64,000 bases of DNA, taken from the NCBI RefSeq assembly GCF_004345705.1, contig NZ_SLWV01000020.1, positions 7,026-71,025 of the forward strand. The letters run 5' to 3'. The position numbers were made by a program, and so were the translations under genes. The notes below the pieces were generated by a model, which was not told where the DNA came from, did no database searches, and saw only the letters and a program-made list of their open reading frames with translations. Below, one piece after another: positions 26,680 to 34,760 of this stretch. The stretch comes from Marinisporobacter balticus. GTDB taxonomy: Bacteria > Bacillota > Clostridia > Peptostreptococcales > Thermotaleaceae. Within the stretch, counting starts at the first letter, position 1; each line of letters opens with the position of its first letter.

Positions 26680-28203
26680 ATGAATATCTTTAATAAAGTA
26701 TTTGTAATAGATGATAGATATGAAGAAGCACTTCCTATTATTCAAGCATTAGCAATTAAAGGGATTTCTTCGATATACTGGAATGGAGATATAGATACTA
26801 AGCCAGAATATCCTTTAAATGGAGTTAGATTAGTAATTCTGGATATGCGTTTTTCATATGTTACTGATTCACGAACTATAATTACTCATCTGTTTACATT
26901 GTTAAAAAGTGCAATTAGTAATGAAAATGGACCATATATATTATGTGTATGGAGTAAACATGATAACGAGTATTTAGAAGAATTTAAGAAAGAGCTTATA
27001 AAACAACCTAGCATTCCACAACCATACTTAATCATCAATATGGAAAAAAGTAACTTCATAAAAGTTACTAATCAAAGAAATAGAATATATGATGAAATGG
27101 CTATTGCGCTAGATTGTGAAGTTGGAGTAGAAACTCAAAAAGAAATATTTGAAGCATTACAAAATCTAGGAATAGATGAAACTATAGAAACAATTGAAAC
27201 CAAAGAAAATATTTTTGAAGAATTAATACATAATTTAGATGAGAAATTAAAAGAAGTTAATTCATTATCGATTTTACTTATATGGGAAAATCTAGCCAAT
27301 TCATCTGTGAATAATTTGGTCAATGGCATTGCACAGTTCTCGGAACTAGATGGGACTTGGGATAATAATATAAAAACATTAATTCAGCATCTAGCTACTG
27401 CTAATGCAGGGAAATCTTTAGGCGAAACACCTAAAGAATATATACTTAATGCTTTATTATCTTTAAATCATATGCTACCTGATGAATTATTGAATCAGCT
27501 AATAAATTGGCATATAGACGAAGATAAATTTAATTTCATTAATGATCCAGCAATTATGAAAGAAGTAAACAACAGTGTATACTCAATTTCAAAGCCTAGT
27601 AAAAAGTTTATTGTTAAAAAGGATAATGAGGTCTATAAAACCTTTAAGTATATGAGTGATATAGAAAGATATGAAGAAGAGGATAGATATGTATGCAAAG
27701 AATTATATAATAAATATTTAAATTTTTTAGGAAACAGTAATTTCAAATTATTATGTGAAAGAATAATGTCTGGTGACATTAAGAAGCCGGGAAGTATATA
27801 TAAAGTTGATGATTTTGAGCTTTTAAAAGAACTAAGTGGTTTTGTATTTAAAGATAAAAATAAGATAAATATAAAGCATAATAGCTTAGTAAAATTAGAT
27901 ATATCTTCTTCTTGCGACTATGCTCAGAACAAACTTAAAAGAGTACGTGTGCTATTTGGGATTATGATTGAAGATCTCTATTTTAGTGATATTAATAATA
28001 CCGAAGATATATATTGTACACCGGAACTAAATATAGATGGAAAGAATTTCAAGATAGCATTCAATTTTCATTATATCACAAATGAATGTAATGATAATCT
28101 AATACAAACAGATAAACTTTTTTCATTTAGGGAGTTGCTATTAACGGAAATAAAGCATAAGCTTTCTACATATATATCAAGAGTGGGAATTATAAATTTA
28201 TAG
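26680..28203 (+). CDS. Receiver-like protein paired with the GHKL ATPase (cargo gene 2)
   Basis: A 507-residue soluble protein. The first 110 residues fit a response-regulator receiver fold: acidic pair FVIDDR (Asp11, Asp12), predicted phospho-acceptor VILDMRF (Asp55) and a Lys after a strand end (VWSKHD, Lys93), all at canonical positions. The remaining 390 residues match no effector I know and contain no helix-turn-helix; a CDYAQ segment with Cys412 stands out. The gene is 7 bp after the GHKL gene and both end at a shared terminator. It is the likely phosphorylation target of that kinase-like protein. The C-terminal part is presumably the output domain, function unknown. Confidence 0.65.
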   Translation: MNIFNKVFVIDDRYEEALPIIQALAIKGISSIYWNGDIDTKPEYPLNGVRLVILDMRFSYVTDSRTIITHLFTLLKSAISNENGPYILCVWSKHDNEYLEEFKKELIKQPSIPQPYLIINMEKSNFIKVTNQRNRIYDEMAIALDCEVGVETQKEIFEALQNLGIDETIETIETKENIFEELIHNLDEKLKEVNSLSILLIWENLANSSVNNLVNGIAQFSELDGTWDNNIKTLIQHLATANAGKSLGETPKEYILNALLSLNHMLPDELLNQLINWHIDEDKFNFINDPAIMKEVNNSVYSISKPSKKFIVKKDNEVYKTFKYMSDIERYEEEDRYVCKELYNKYLNFLGNSNFKLLCERIMSGDIKKPGSIYKVDDFELLKELSGFVFKDKNKINIKHNSLVKLDISSSCDYAQNKLKRVRVLFGIMIEDLYFSDINNTEDIYCTPELNIDGKNFKIAFNFHYITNECNDNLIQTDKLFSFRELLLTEIKHKLSTYISRVGIINL

Positions 28204-28206
28204 AAA

Positions 28207-28237
28207 GAAGCTGTCCTAATAAAAGGGCAGCTTTTAT
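28207..28237 (+). terminator. Terminator after the receiver-like gene
   Basis: Hairpin AAGCTGTCC / GGGCAGCTT, with one G-U pair and an 8-10 nt loop, followed by TTTATA. It starts a few bases after the stop. Confidence 0.75.
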
Positions 28238-28276
28238 ATAGTATATGGTTTTATCAATAAATTTGATATAAAAATA

Positions 28277-28305
28277 TTTACAATTATGAACTAACCTGGT
28301 ATGCT
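28277..28305 (+). promoter_or_regulatory. Promoter of the DNA methyltransferase gene
   Basis: TTTACA (28277-28282) and TATGCT (28300-28305) are separated by 17 bp, with TGG directly before the -10. It lies between the receiver-gene terminator and the methyltransferase, so that gene has its own transcript. Confidence 0.5.
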
Positions 28306-28350
28306 TTATATAAACTAAATAGAATGCTGTAATACAAGGAGGCTAGGAAT

Positions 28351-29613
28351 ATGAACTTTTTAGATTTATTTGCAGGTGCAGGAGGTCTTTCAGAAGGATT
28401 TTTAAGAGCAGAATTCGAACCAATAGCGCATATTGAAATGAATAGTTACGCATGTAAAACTTTAGAAACAAGAGCATCATATTATTATTTAAAAAATAAT
28501 AATATGATGCATTTATATAAACAATACCAAAAGACATATCATAAAAAAGATAATGAAAGAGAAGAAAAAAGAAAAAAGTTACTATCTTATATTCCAGAAG
28601 GTATAATAGAACCGATTATTAATGAAGAAATTTCAGAAAAAACACTACCCCAAATATTTGAAATGATTGATAATAGATTAGATATTATGGATAATAATGA
28701 GATAGATCTTATAATTGGAGGACCACCATGTCAAGCTTATTCAGTAGTAGGAAGAGCAAGAGATGAAAACCAGATGGAAGATGATCCAAGAAATTATTTA
28801 TATAAATTGTATATAAGATTTTTAAATAGATACAAACCTAAAGCATTTGTATTTGAAAATGTTCCGGGGATACTTACAGCTTTTAATGGGAATATTTTTA
28901 AAAACCTTCAAGCATATATGAAAAGAGTAGGTTATAATATTGAAGCACGCAAACTTAATGCAAAGCAATTTGGAGTGCTGCAGAATAGAATAAGAGTAAT
29001 TATTATTGGTTGGAGAAAAGATTTAGATTTTGACTATCCAGATATTGGACCTGAGAATATGAATTATTTGATCAATGATATTTTAAATGATCTTCCCAAA
29101 TTAAAAGCAGGAAAAGCATATAAGAAATTTAATTATAGAGAGAATCCTAATAAATATCTTTTAGAAAGTAATATTAGAGATAGAGATGACATTCTTACTC
29201 ATCATATTGCTAGACCTCATATTAAACGAGACTTAGAGATATATAAACTTGCTGTAACTAAATGGGATAAAGAAAAGAAAAGGATTAAATATACTGATTT
29301 GCCTGAAGAATTAAGAAATCATAAGAATTTAACTTCATTTTTAGACAGATTTAAAGTTGTTGCAGGGGATGAACAATATTCACATACTGTAGTTGCACAT
29401 ATTTCAAAAGATGGTCATCATTATATTCATCCAGATATAATACAAAATAGATCCATTAGTGTAAGAGAAGCAGCTAGAGTTCAATCGTTTCCAGATGATT
29501 ATTATTTTGAAGGTCCTAGAACATCAAATTTTGTACAGATAGGGAATGCAGTACCACCATTAATGGCAGAAAAAATTGCAAATTGGTTTAAAGAAAAATT
29601 AACCCAGTTATAG
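28351..29613 (+). CDS. DNA cytosine-C5 methyltransferase (cargo gene 3)
   Basis: Transfers methyl from S-adenosylmethionine to C5 of cytosine. The 420-residue enzyme shows the m5C motifs in order: I FLDLFAGAGGLSEGF (3-17), IV GGPPCQAYS with catalytic Cys127, VI FENVPG, VIII QNRIRVIIIGW, IX REAARVQSFPDDYYF, X QIGNAVPPLMAEKIA. The target recognition region lies between VIII and IX (about 215-350); its sequence specificity is unknown. An extra charged segment (about 45-105) separates motifs I and IV. No restriction endonuclease gene is visible in the element, so it may be a solitary methylase or may work with the adjacent GHKL/receiver pair. AAGGAGG precedes the ATG. Confidence 0.93.
   Translation: MNFLDLFAGAGGLSEGFLRAEFEPIAHIEMNSYACKTLETRASYYYLKNNNMMHLYKQYQKTYHKKDNEREEKRKKLLSYIPEGIIEPIINEEISEKTLPQIFEMIDNRLDIMDNNEIDLIIGGPPCQAYSVVGRARDENQMEDDPRNYLYKLYIRFLNRYKPKAFVFENVPGILTAFNGNIFKNLQAYMKRVGYNIEARKLNAKQFGVLQNRIRVIIIGWRKDLDFDYPDIGPENMNYLINDILNDLPKLKAGKAYKKFNYRENPNKYLLESNIRDRDDILTHHIARPHIKRDLEIYKLAVTKWDKEKKRIKYTDLPEELRNHKNLTSFLDRFKVVAGDEQYSHTVVAHISKDGHHYIHPDIIQNRSISVREAARVQSFPDDYYFEGPRTSNFVQIGNAVPPLMAEKIANWFKEKLTQL
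28474..28510 (+). repeat. Perfect 17-bp inverted repeat inside the methyltransferase gene
   Basis: GCATCATATTATTATTT and its exact complement flank a 3-nt AAA loop. It falls in the coding segment between motifs I and IV, reading RASYYYLKNNNMM. Such a long perfect stem is unexpected by chance in a coding sequence and may form an RNA hairpin or cruciform. Confidence 0.85.
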
Positions 29614-29628
29614 AAACTGGGTTAATTT
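29599..29628 (+). terminator. Terminator overlapping the methyltransferase stop
   Basis: Arms TTAACCCAG and CTGGGTTAA around a 9-nt loop that contains the stop codon, followed by TTTACTTT. Confidence 0.8.
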
Positions 29629-29848
29629 ACTTTATGTTTAAGTATAGAATAAAAAAGGAATTGAAGATAAAAATATTTAGTAGTTATTATGGTGAGGATA
29701 TTAAAAATAAAACTCAGTATCTGTAATGATTCTATGAAAAAACGTACATAAGTTAATCTGTTGTGATGGTAAAAATTTTGAAAAATCAAGAATGTTATAA
29801 AAATTATGATAAAATGAAAGAAAGAGAAAGATAAGTAGAACATTTTGA

Positions 29849-29993
29849 TCAAACTTTGTTTTAAAAATAATTATCTAATAAATTCTAAACAATTGAATAA
29901 TGATCAAACTTTGTTTTAAGATTCATCTTTAAGTTTGACGAAGATTCAAGGGTTTCATAGAATATTTTGATCAAACTTTATTCCAAAACTACA
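29849..29993 (-). repeat. Tn7-like left end with three spaced TnsB-type sites
   Basis: Inverted copies of the end motif lie at 29849-29862, 29904-29917 (both TCAAACTTTGTTTT) and 29971-29984 (TCAAACTTTATTCC), with 55 and 67 bp between starts. The element ends in ACA at 29991-29993. Sparse sites at the end far from glmS match the Tn7 left end. Confidence 0.9.
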
Positions 29994-29998
29994 AATTC
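29994..29998 (+). repeat. Target-site duplication, distal side (AATTC)
   Basis: AATTC immediately after the terminal ACA, identical to 15540-15544 before the terminal TGT. Confidence 0.93.
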
Positions 29999-30007
29999 GT
30001 AGCTTTG

Positions 30008-30043
30008 AAAAAAAGATGAATAGGAAACTATGCATCTTTTTTT
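30008..30043 (+). terminator. Displaced native glmS terminator
   Basis: A-run, stem GATG-a-ATAG, GAAA tetraloop, CTAT-g-CATC and seven T. It starts 10 bp after the duplicated target site, where the glmS terminator would have been before insertion. Nothing transcribed from the + strand lies just upstream except the element end. Confidence 0.75.
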
Positions 30044-30390
30044 ATGGTTTTGGGCGAATAAATATTTGTAAAAATACTCATTCCACAATAGATTCGAGAA
30101 AACTATCCAGGGCAATCGCATGAAATATAATTTCAACTATAACTTTTCACAAAGTTTTTTAAAAATAGCATTGCACCATTAGAATATGTGATGTGATTAT
30201 TTTTCTTAAGAAGTGACCTAAAGCAAAGGCTTTACAGGCATAGCAAATAAACCTTTATACATTTAACATGCCAACTTACACTTGTGAGGGATAACTCAGC
30301 TATCTGTTGTTATTTTATACCTGATACTATTTCACTTAAAAATTCTTCATTCATTGTAGCTTTATATCTTTTCATTTTCAAACTCATCAA

Positions 30391-30630
30391 GAAGAAATAG
30401 ACATATTAGCAATAAATAAAGATAAGGCTATAATTGGTGAATGCAAATGGAGAAATGAGTTATTAGGCATGGGGGTGGTAAATTCTTTAATAGAGAAGGG
30501 GCGTATATTAAACTATGCAGATAAATATTATATATTATTTTCAAAAAGTGGATTTACGCATGAAGTAATAAAATTTTCGCAATCAAATGAAAAGATCATA
30601 TTAGTAAATGATATAAGGGACAGCCCGTGA
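30391..30630 (+). pseudogene. C-terminal remnant of a DUF234-type ATPase
   Basis: The frame reads EEIDILAINKDKAIIGECKW then about 60 more residues to TGA at 30628. This matches the C-terminal nuclease-like DUF234 domain of archaeal-type AAA+ ATPases (E-D...ECKW core, PD-(D/E)xK-like). The frame is open upstream only to 30340, without start codon or the ATPase domain, so the gene is broken. In the surrounding 30045-30390 and 30631-30740 I see no other gene; a 38-codon GTG frame (30711-30827) with AGGAGG at 30694 overlaps the next promoter and is probably chance. Confidence 0.6.
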
Positions 30631-30741
30631 TTATAAAATAATATGTAATATTTTAGGTGTTCTAAAATAAAGCATATGTATACGCTTTATTGCAGGAGGT
30701 TGTAGATATAGTGACGGAAAAAGTGTTCGAATGCGTTACAG

Positions 30742-30770
30742 TTGACAAAATTTTCATAATAAAATATAAT
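30742..30770 (+). promoter_or_regulatory. Promoter of the molybdoenzyme cluster
   Basis: Consensus TTGACA (30742-30747) and TATAAT (30765-30770) with a 17-bp spacer, 60 bp upstream of the MoeA-like gene. This is the best sigma-70-type match in the window, although the cluster also encodes a sigma-54-type regulator. Confidence 0.8.
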
Positions 30771-30797
30771 AAATGTACAATAATAAGACAATTTTTT

Positions 30798-30809
30798 ATA
30801 GGCGCCTAT
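30798..30809 (+). promoter_or_regulatory. GC-rich palindrome downstream of the promoter
   Basis: Perfect 12-bp palindrome ATAGGCGCCTAT, about 20 bp past the predicted transcription start and 21 bp before the next ATG. Its position suits a repressor operator. No known binding protein is assigned. Confidence 0.4.
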
Positions 30810-30830
30810 TGTTTAAAAGGAGGATAATGT

Positions 30831-31862
30831 ATGGAATTGATACCTGTAGAGAAAGCCATAGGGATGATTTTGGCACATGATATGACTGAAATCATCCCAG
30901 GAAAATCTAAATGTGCAGCTTTTAAAAGAGGACATGTTGTTAAAAAAGAAGATATTCCAAGATTATTAAGAATGGGAAAAGAACATATTGGGATTATTGT
31001 GGTTAAAGAAGGGGATATACATGAAAATGATGCAGCTATTAGAATGGCTACAGCAGCTGCCGGTCTAGGAATTGAATTAACAGAACCTTCAGAAGGTAAA
31101 GTTAATTTCATAGCTAAAAATAGGGGTTTGTTAAAGATTAATTATAAAGCATTGTTCAAAATAAATAGTATCGAGGATATTATGATGGCAACACGTCATA
31201 CGGATATTCTAATAGAAAGTGGGGAAGCGGTTGGTGGAACTAGAATTATTCCACTGATAACAGATAGTCAAAAGATTGTTGAAATGGAAGCAATATGCAA
31301 AGAGAATGATCCGATTGTACAAGTTTTGCCATTTAGAAAGTTTAAGGTTGGCATTGTAACAACAGGAAGTGAGGTTTATCACAAAAGAATAGAGGATAAA
31401 TTCGGTCCTGTAATAAAAAATAAATTTGATGAATTAGGATGTGAAGTCATCGGGCAAATTTTTGCAAATGATGATGCGGATATGATTGCAGAATCTGTGC
31501 ATCGATTAATAGATCAAGGAGCAGAATTTATAACGTGTACGGGTGGTATGTCAGTAGATCCTGATGATGTAACACCTTTAGGAATTAGAAAAACAGGTGC
31601 TTGTGTTGTATCGTATGGGGCACCTACACTTCCTGGTGCTATGTTTATGCTTGCATATAAAAACAATATTCCGATTGTAGGTTTACCAGGATGTGTGATG
31701 TATTCGAAAAGAACAATTTTTGATTTAACAGTACCAAGATTAGTTGTAGGAGAAAAGCTAACGAAAGAAGATATTATTCGACTTGGCCATGGGGGATTTT
31801 GTTCAAGTTGTAAAGTATGTACATTTCCTAATTGTGGGTTTGGAAAAGGTGGGCTTTATTAA
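30831..31862 (+). CDS. MoeA-like molybdopterin-binding protein
   Basis: A 343-residue protein with a MoCF-biosynthesis (MogA/MoeA-like) domain in the middle and C-terminal half (VGIVTTGSEVYHKRIED; TCTGGMSVDPDDVTP; GAPTLPGAMFMLAY). Family members bind molybdopterin and insert molybdenum. The C-terminus carries a cysteine cluster CSSCKVCTFPNCGFGKGG, not found in ordinary MoeA. It lies 38 bp before the aldehyde oxidoreductase gene and probably supplies or checks its cofactor; this role is inferred from position. AAAGGAGG precedes the ATG. It is shorter than standard MoeA (about 400). Confidence 0.85.
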   Translation: MELIPVEKAIGMILAHDMTEIIPGKSKCAAFKRGHVVKKEDIPRLLRMGKEHIGIIVVKEGDIHENDAAIRMATAAAGLGIELTEPSEGKVNFIAKNRGLLKINYKALFKINSIEDIMMATRHTDILIESGEAVGGTRIIPLITDSQKIVEMEAICKENDPIVQVLPFRKFKVGIVTTGSEVYHKRIEDKFGPVIKNKFDELGCEVIGQIFANDDADMIAESVHRLIDQGAEFITCTGGMSVDPDDVTPLGIRKTGACVVSYGAPTLPGAMFMLAYKNNIPIVGLPGCVMYSKRTIFDLTVPRLVVGEKLTKEDIIRLGHGGFCSSCKVCTFPNCGFGKGGLY

Positions 31863-31900
31863 ACTTCATATAGAAAACAATATTTTAAGGGGGTCATACG

Positions 31901-34621
31901 ATGGTAAAGAAAACGTTAACAATTAATGGTACAAAAACAATTTTGGTTGTGGATCCGGAGGCGAAATTATCAGATGTTTTAAGAAAGCAACTTGGTTTAA
32001 CAGGGACTAAGGTGGGTTGTGGTATTGGAGAATGTGGTTCTTGTGCGGTCATTTTAAATGGCAAGGTAGTAAAATCTTGTATTACAAAAATGAAAAGAAT
32101 TGAAGAAGATTCCAAAATCATTACAATCGAAGGTGTAGGAAGTAAAGATAACCTTCATCCACTTCAAGTTACTTGGATGGTACATGGTGGTGCACAATGT
32201 GGTTTCTGTACACCAGGATTTATTGTTTCAGCAAAAGCTCTTTTGGAACAAAACAATAATCCTACAAGAGAAGATGTGAGAGATTGGTTTCAAAAGAATA
32301 GAAATCTTTGCCGTTGTACAGGGTACAAACCATTAGTTGATGCTGTTATGGATGCAGCTAAATTAGTTAGAGGAGAAGTGGAAGTAAAAGATATTTGGAA
32401 ACAATTGCCAGAAGGCGCTTCTTTGATTGGATCAAGCTTTATTCGTCCTTCGGCTTTAGCGAAAGTAACAGGAACATGGGACTTTGGAGCAGACTTAGGA
32501 CTAAAGCTTCCTTCAAATACGCTTCATGCTAAACTAGTACAAGCAGAAGTTTCTCATGCGAATATCATATCGATCGATACTTCTGAAGCTGAAAAAGTTC
32601 CAGGTGTATATGCTGTATTAACTTATAAAGACGTTAAAGGAACGAATAGAATTAACGGTTTGGCATTCCCGACTAATAAAGGGGATGGTTTAGATAGACC
32701 GATTTTATGTGATGAAAAAGTATTCCAATATGGTGATGCGATTGCTATTGTATTAGCTGAAAATGAAAAAGCGGCTCATAAAGGTGTGGATAAAGTTAAG
32801 GTTGAATTAGAAGTGCTACCAGCTTATATGAGTGCACCAGAGGCGATGGCAGAAGATGCAATTGAAATTCATCCGGGTACGCCGAATGTTTACTTTGAAA
32901 ATCAAGTTAGAAAAGGGGAAGAAACAGCGGCTATAATGGAAAATGCCCCATATGTTGTTGAAGATGATTTCTATGTTCAAAGACAACCTCATTTACCAAT
33001 CGAACCTGATGTGGGCTTCTCTTATGTAAACGAAGAGGGAAAATTGATTATTCATTCTAAGAGTATTGCGATTCATTTCCATGCATTGATGATTGCTGAA
33101 GGTGTGGGGATGAAAGCAGAGGATGTATTTATTGTACAAAATAATACAGGTGGAACATTTGGATATAAATTTAGCCCAACAATGGAAGGTTTATTAGGTG
33201 TTGCAACACTTGCTACAGGAAGACCTGTATATCTTGAATTTAATATGCGTCAACAAATCACATATACGGGTAAGAGAGCACCATTCTGGACAACTATGAA
33301 ATTGGCTGCTGATCAAGATGGAAAGATTTTAGCGCTTGAATCTGATTGGAGCTGTGACCATGGTCCGTATTCAGAATTTGGTGACTTAGTAACACAAAGA
33401 GGTATGCAATTTGGTGCTGCTGGTTATGATATCGCTAACATCAGAGGAAATGGACGTACAGTTTGTACTAACCATGGCTGGGGTTCAGCGTTCCGTGGTT
33501 ACGGTGCACCTCAAATTATGTTCCCGTCAGAAGTACTAATTGATGAGTTAGCAGAAAAAGTAGGGATGGATCCATTAGAATTCAGATATAAGAATGTATA
33601 CAGAGAAGGCGCTACAACACCATCAGGTTGTGAACCAGATGTATATTGTTTAGAAGAATTAATTGATAAAGTTCGCCCTGCGTATGAATTAGCTAAAAAG
33701 ACTGCTGCAGAAAAAAATGAAAATACGCAAGATAAGAAATATGGCGTGGGTGTTTCAGTTAATATTTATGGTTGTGGTTTAGATGGTCCCGATACTTCTG
33801 AAGCTTGGGCAGAACTTACACCGAATGGGGTAACGATTGGAAACTCTTGGGAAGACCATGGTCAAGGTGCTGATATTGGTACATTAACCTTTGCACATGA
33901 AGCTTTAAAACCATTAAATCTTAAACCTGAACAAATTGATTTAGTTTTGAATGATATGACGAAAACACCTAACAGTGGACCTGCTGGTGGAAGCCGTTCT
34001 AATGTCGTAACAGGAAATGCGACGGTTGTTGCTTGTAGAAATTTGCTTAAAGCAATGCAAAAAGAAGACGGTACTTACAGAACTTATGATGAAATGGTAG
34101 CGGAAGGATCAGAATTAAAATATATGGGTAAATGGACAGCGCCATGTACGGATACGCCGCCAGATGGTGGTCAAGGCAATCCATTTGCATCATATATGTA
34201 TGGTGTTTTAGTAGCAGAAGTTGAAGTTGACTTAAATACTGGTAAAACGCAAGTTAAAAAAATGACTTTATCTGCTGATGTCGGTGTAATTATTAATAAA
34301 CTTGTTGTTGATGGACAGTTATATGGTGGTCTTGTTCAAGGTGTGGGGCTTGCTTTAACTGAAGACTTTGAAGATTTGAAGAAACATACTACACTAACGG
34401 GTTGTGGAATTCCACGAATAAAAGATGCTCCAGATCATATTGATTTAATTTATGTTGAAACGCCAAGACCTAATAGTTTATATGGTGCTTCAGGTGCTGG
34501 TGAAATGCCTCTTGCTGCGCCACATGCAGCTATTATTAACGCGATCTACAATGCTTGTGGTGTTAGAGTTACTCACTTACCAGCTCGTCCAGAAAAGATT
34601 CTTGCAGGGTTAAACAAATAA
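31901..34621 (+). CDS. Molybdenum aldehyde oxidoreductase, Mop type
   Basis: Xanthine oxidase family enzyme with all cofactors in one 906-residue chain, very close to Desulfovibrio gigas Mop (907). The N-terminal plant-type [2Fe-2S] cysteines fall at 40, 45, 48 and 60 and the second cluster at 100 and 103 with CRC near 137-139, the same positions as in D. gigas. The molybdopterin part contains TGGTFGYKFS, GWGSAFRGYG and the catalytic Glu868 in GAGEMPLAAP. There is no FAD domain, so electrons leave through the Fe-S clusters. It oxidises aldehydes to acids; a purine substrate is less likely given the length and lack of FAD domain. Confidence 0.92.
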   Translation: MVKKTLTINGTKTILVVDPEAKLSDVLRKQLGLTGTKVGCGIGECGSCAVILNGKVVKSCITKMKRIEEDSKIITIEGVGSKDNLHPLQVTWMVHGGAQCGFCTPGFIVSAKALLEQNNNPTREDVRDWFQKNRNLCRCTGYKPLVDAVMDAAKLVRGEVEVKDIWKQLPEGASLIGSSFIRPSALAKVTGTWDFGADLGLKLPSNTLHAKLVQAEVSHANIISIDTSEAEKVPGVYAVLTYKDVKGTNRINGLAFPTNKGDGLDRPILCDEKVFQYGDAIAIVLAENEKAAHKGVDKVKVELEVLPAYMSAPEAMAEDAIEIHPGTPNVYFENQVRKGEETAAIMENAPYVVEDDFYVQRQPHLPIEPDVGFSYVNEEGKLIIHSKSIAIHFHALMIAEGVGMKAEDVFIVQNNTGGTFGYKFSPTMEGLLGVATLATGRPVYLEFNMRQQITYTGKRAPFWTTMKLAADQDGKILALESDWSCDHGPYSEFGDLVTQRGMQFGAAGYDIANIRGNGRTVCTNHGWGSAFRGYGAPQIMFPSEVLIDELAEKVGMDPLEFRYKNVYREGATTPSGCEPDVYCLEELIDKVRPAYELAKKTAAEKNENTQDKKYGVGVSVNIYGCGLDGPDTSEAWAELTPNGVTIGNSWEDHGQGADIGTLTFAHEALKPLNLKPEQIDLVLNDMTKTPNSGPAGGSRSNVVTGNATVVACRNLLKAMQKEDGTYRTYDEMVAEGSELKYMGKWTAPCTDTPPDGGQGNPFASYMYGVLVAEVEVDLNTGKTQVKKMTLSADVGVIINKLVVDGQLYGGLVQGVGLALTEDFEDLKKHTTLTGCGIPRIKDAPDHIDLIYVETPRPNSLYGASGAGEMPLAAPHAAIINAIYNACGVRVTHLPARPEKILAGLNK

Positions 34622-34651
34622 AGTATATTCATAAATAATCAAGTTTAAAAA

Positions 34652-34712
34652 AGGAATTGGGATATGAAGCTTTTAGCTTAATAGGTATTAGCATATTCCC
34701 AATTCCTATTTT
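34652..34712 (+). terminator. Hairpin terminator after the aldehyde oxidoreductase
   Basis: Long stem AGGAATTGGGATATG / CATATTCCCAATTCCT with one bulged base, internal AAGCTTTTAGCTT hairpin, then ATTTTCC. It lies 30 bp after the stop and may reduce read-through into downstream genes. Confidence 0.75.
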
Positions 34713-34760
34713 CCTATCAGAAGAAAGAGAATCTAAATGCTATTATGGGAGGATGTAATA

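Larger units (their letters stand above)
15545..29993 (+). mobile_element. Tn7-like transposon with tnsABCDE and a GHKL/REC/m5C-methyltransferase cargo
   Basis: A 14,449-bp element bounded by TGTA...TACA ends and an AATTC duplication, sitting in attTn7. The 23-nt termini agree at 19 positions, ending in the shared ATAAAGTTTGA TnsB-site core. Gene order tnsA-B-C-D-E reads away from glmS, as in Tn7 where the right end faces glmS. Cargo occupies 24555-29613. All five transposition genes are intact open frames with catalytic residues in place, so the element may be active. An additional tnsE remnant lies between tnsE and the cargo. Confidence 0.95.

Noticed and set aside
29622..29852. Reverse-strand 76-codon frame at the transposon left end
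   Set aside because: Phe/Ile-rich low-complexity translation of A/T-rich DNA, no ribosome site.
30711..30827. 38-codon GTG frame before the MoeA-like gene
   Set aside because: AGGAGG is present but 11 nt away, the frame overlaps a consensus promoter and ends in the next ribosome site; likely chance.
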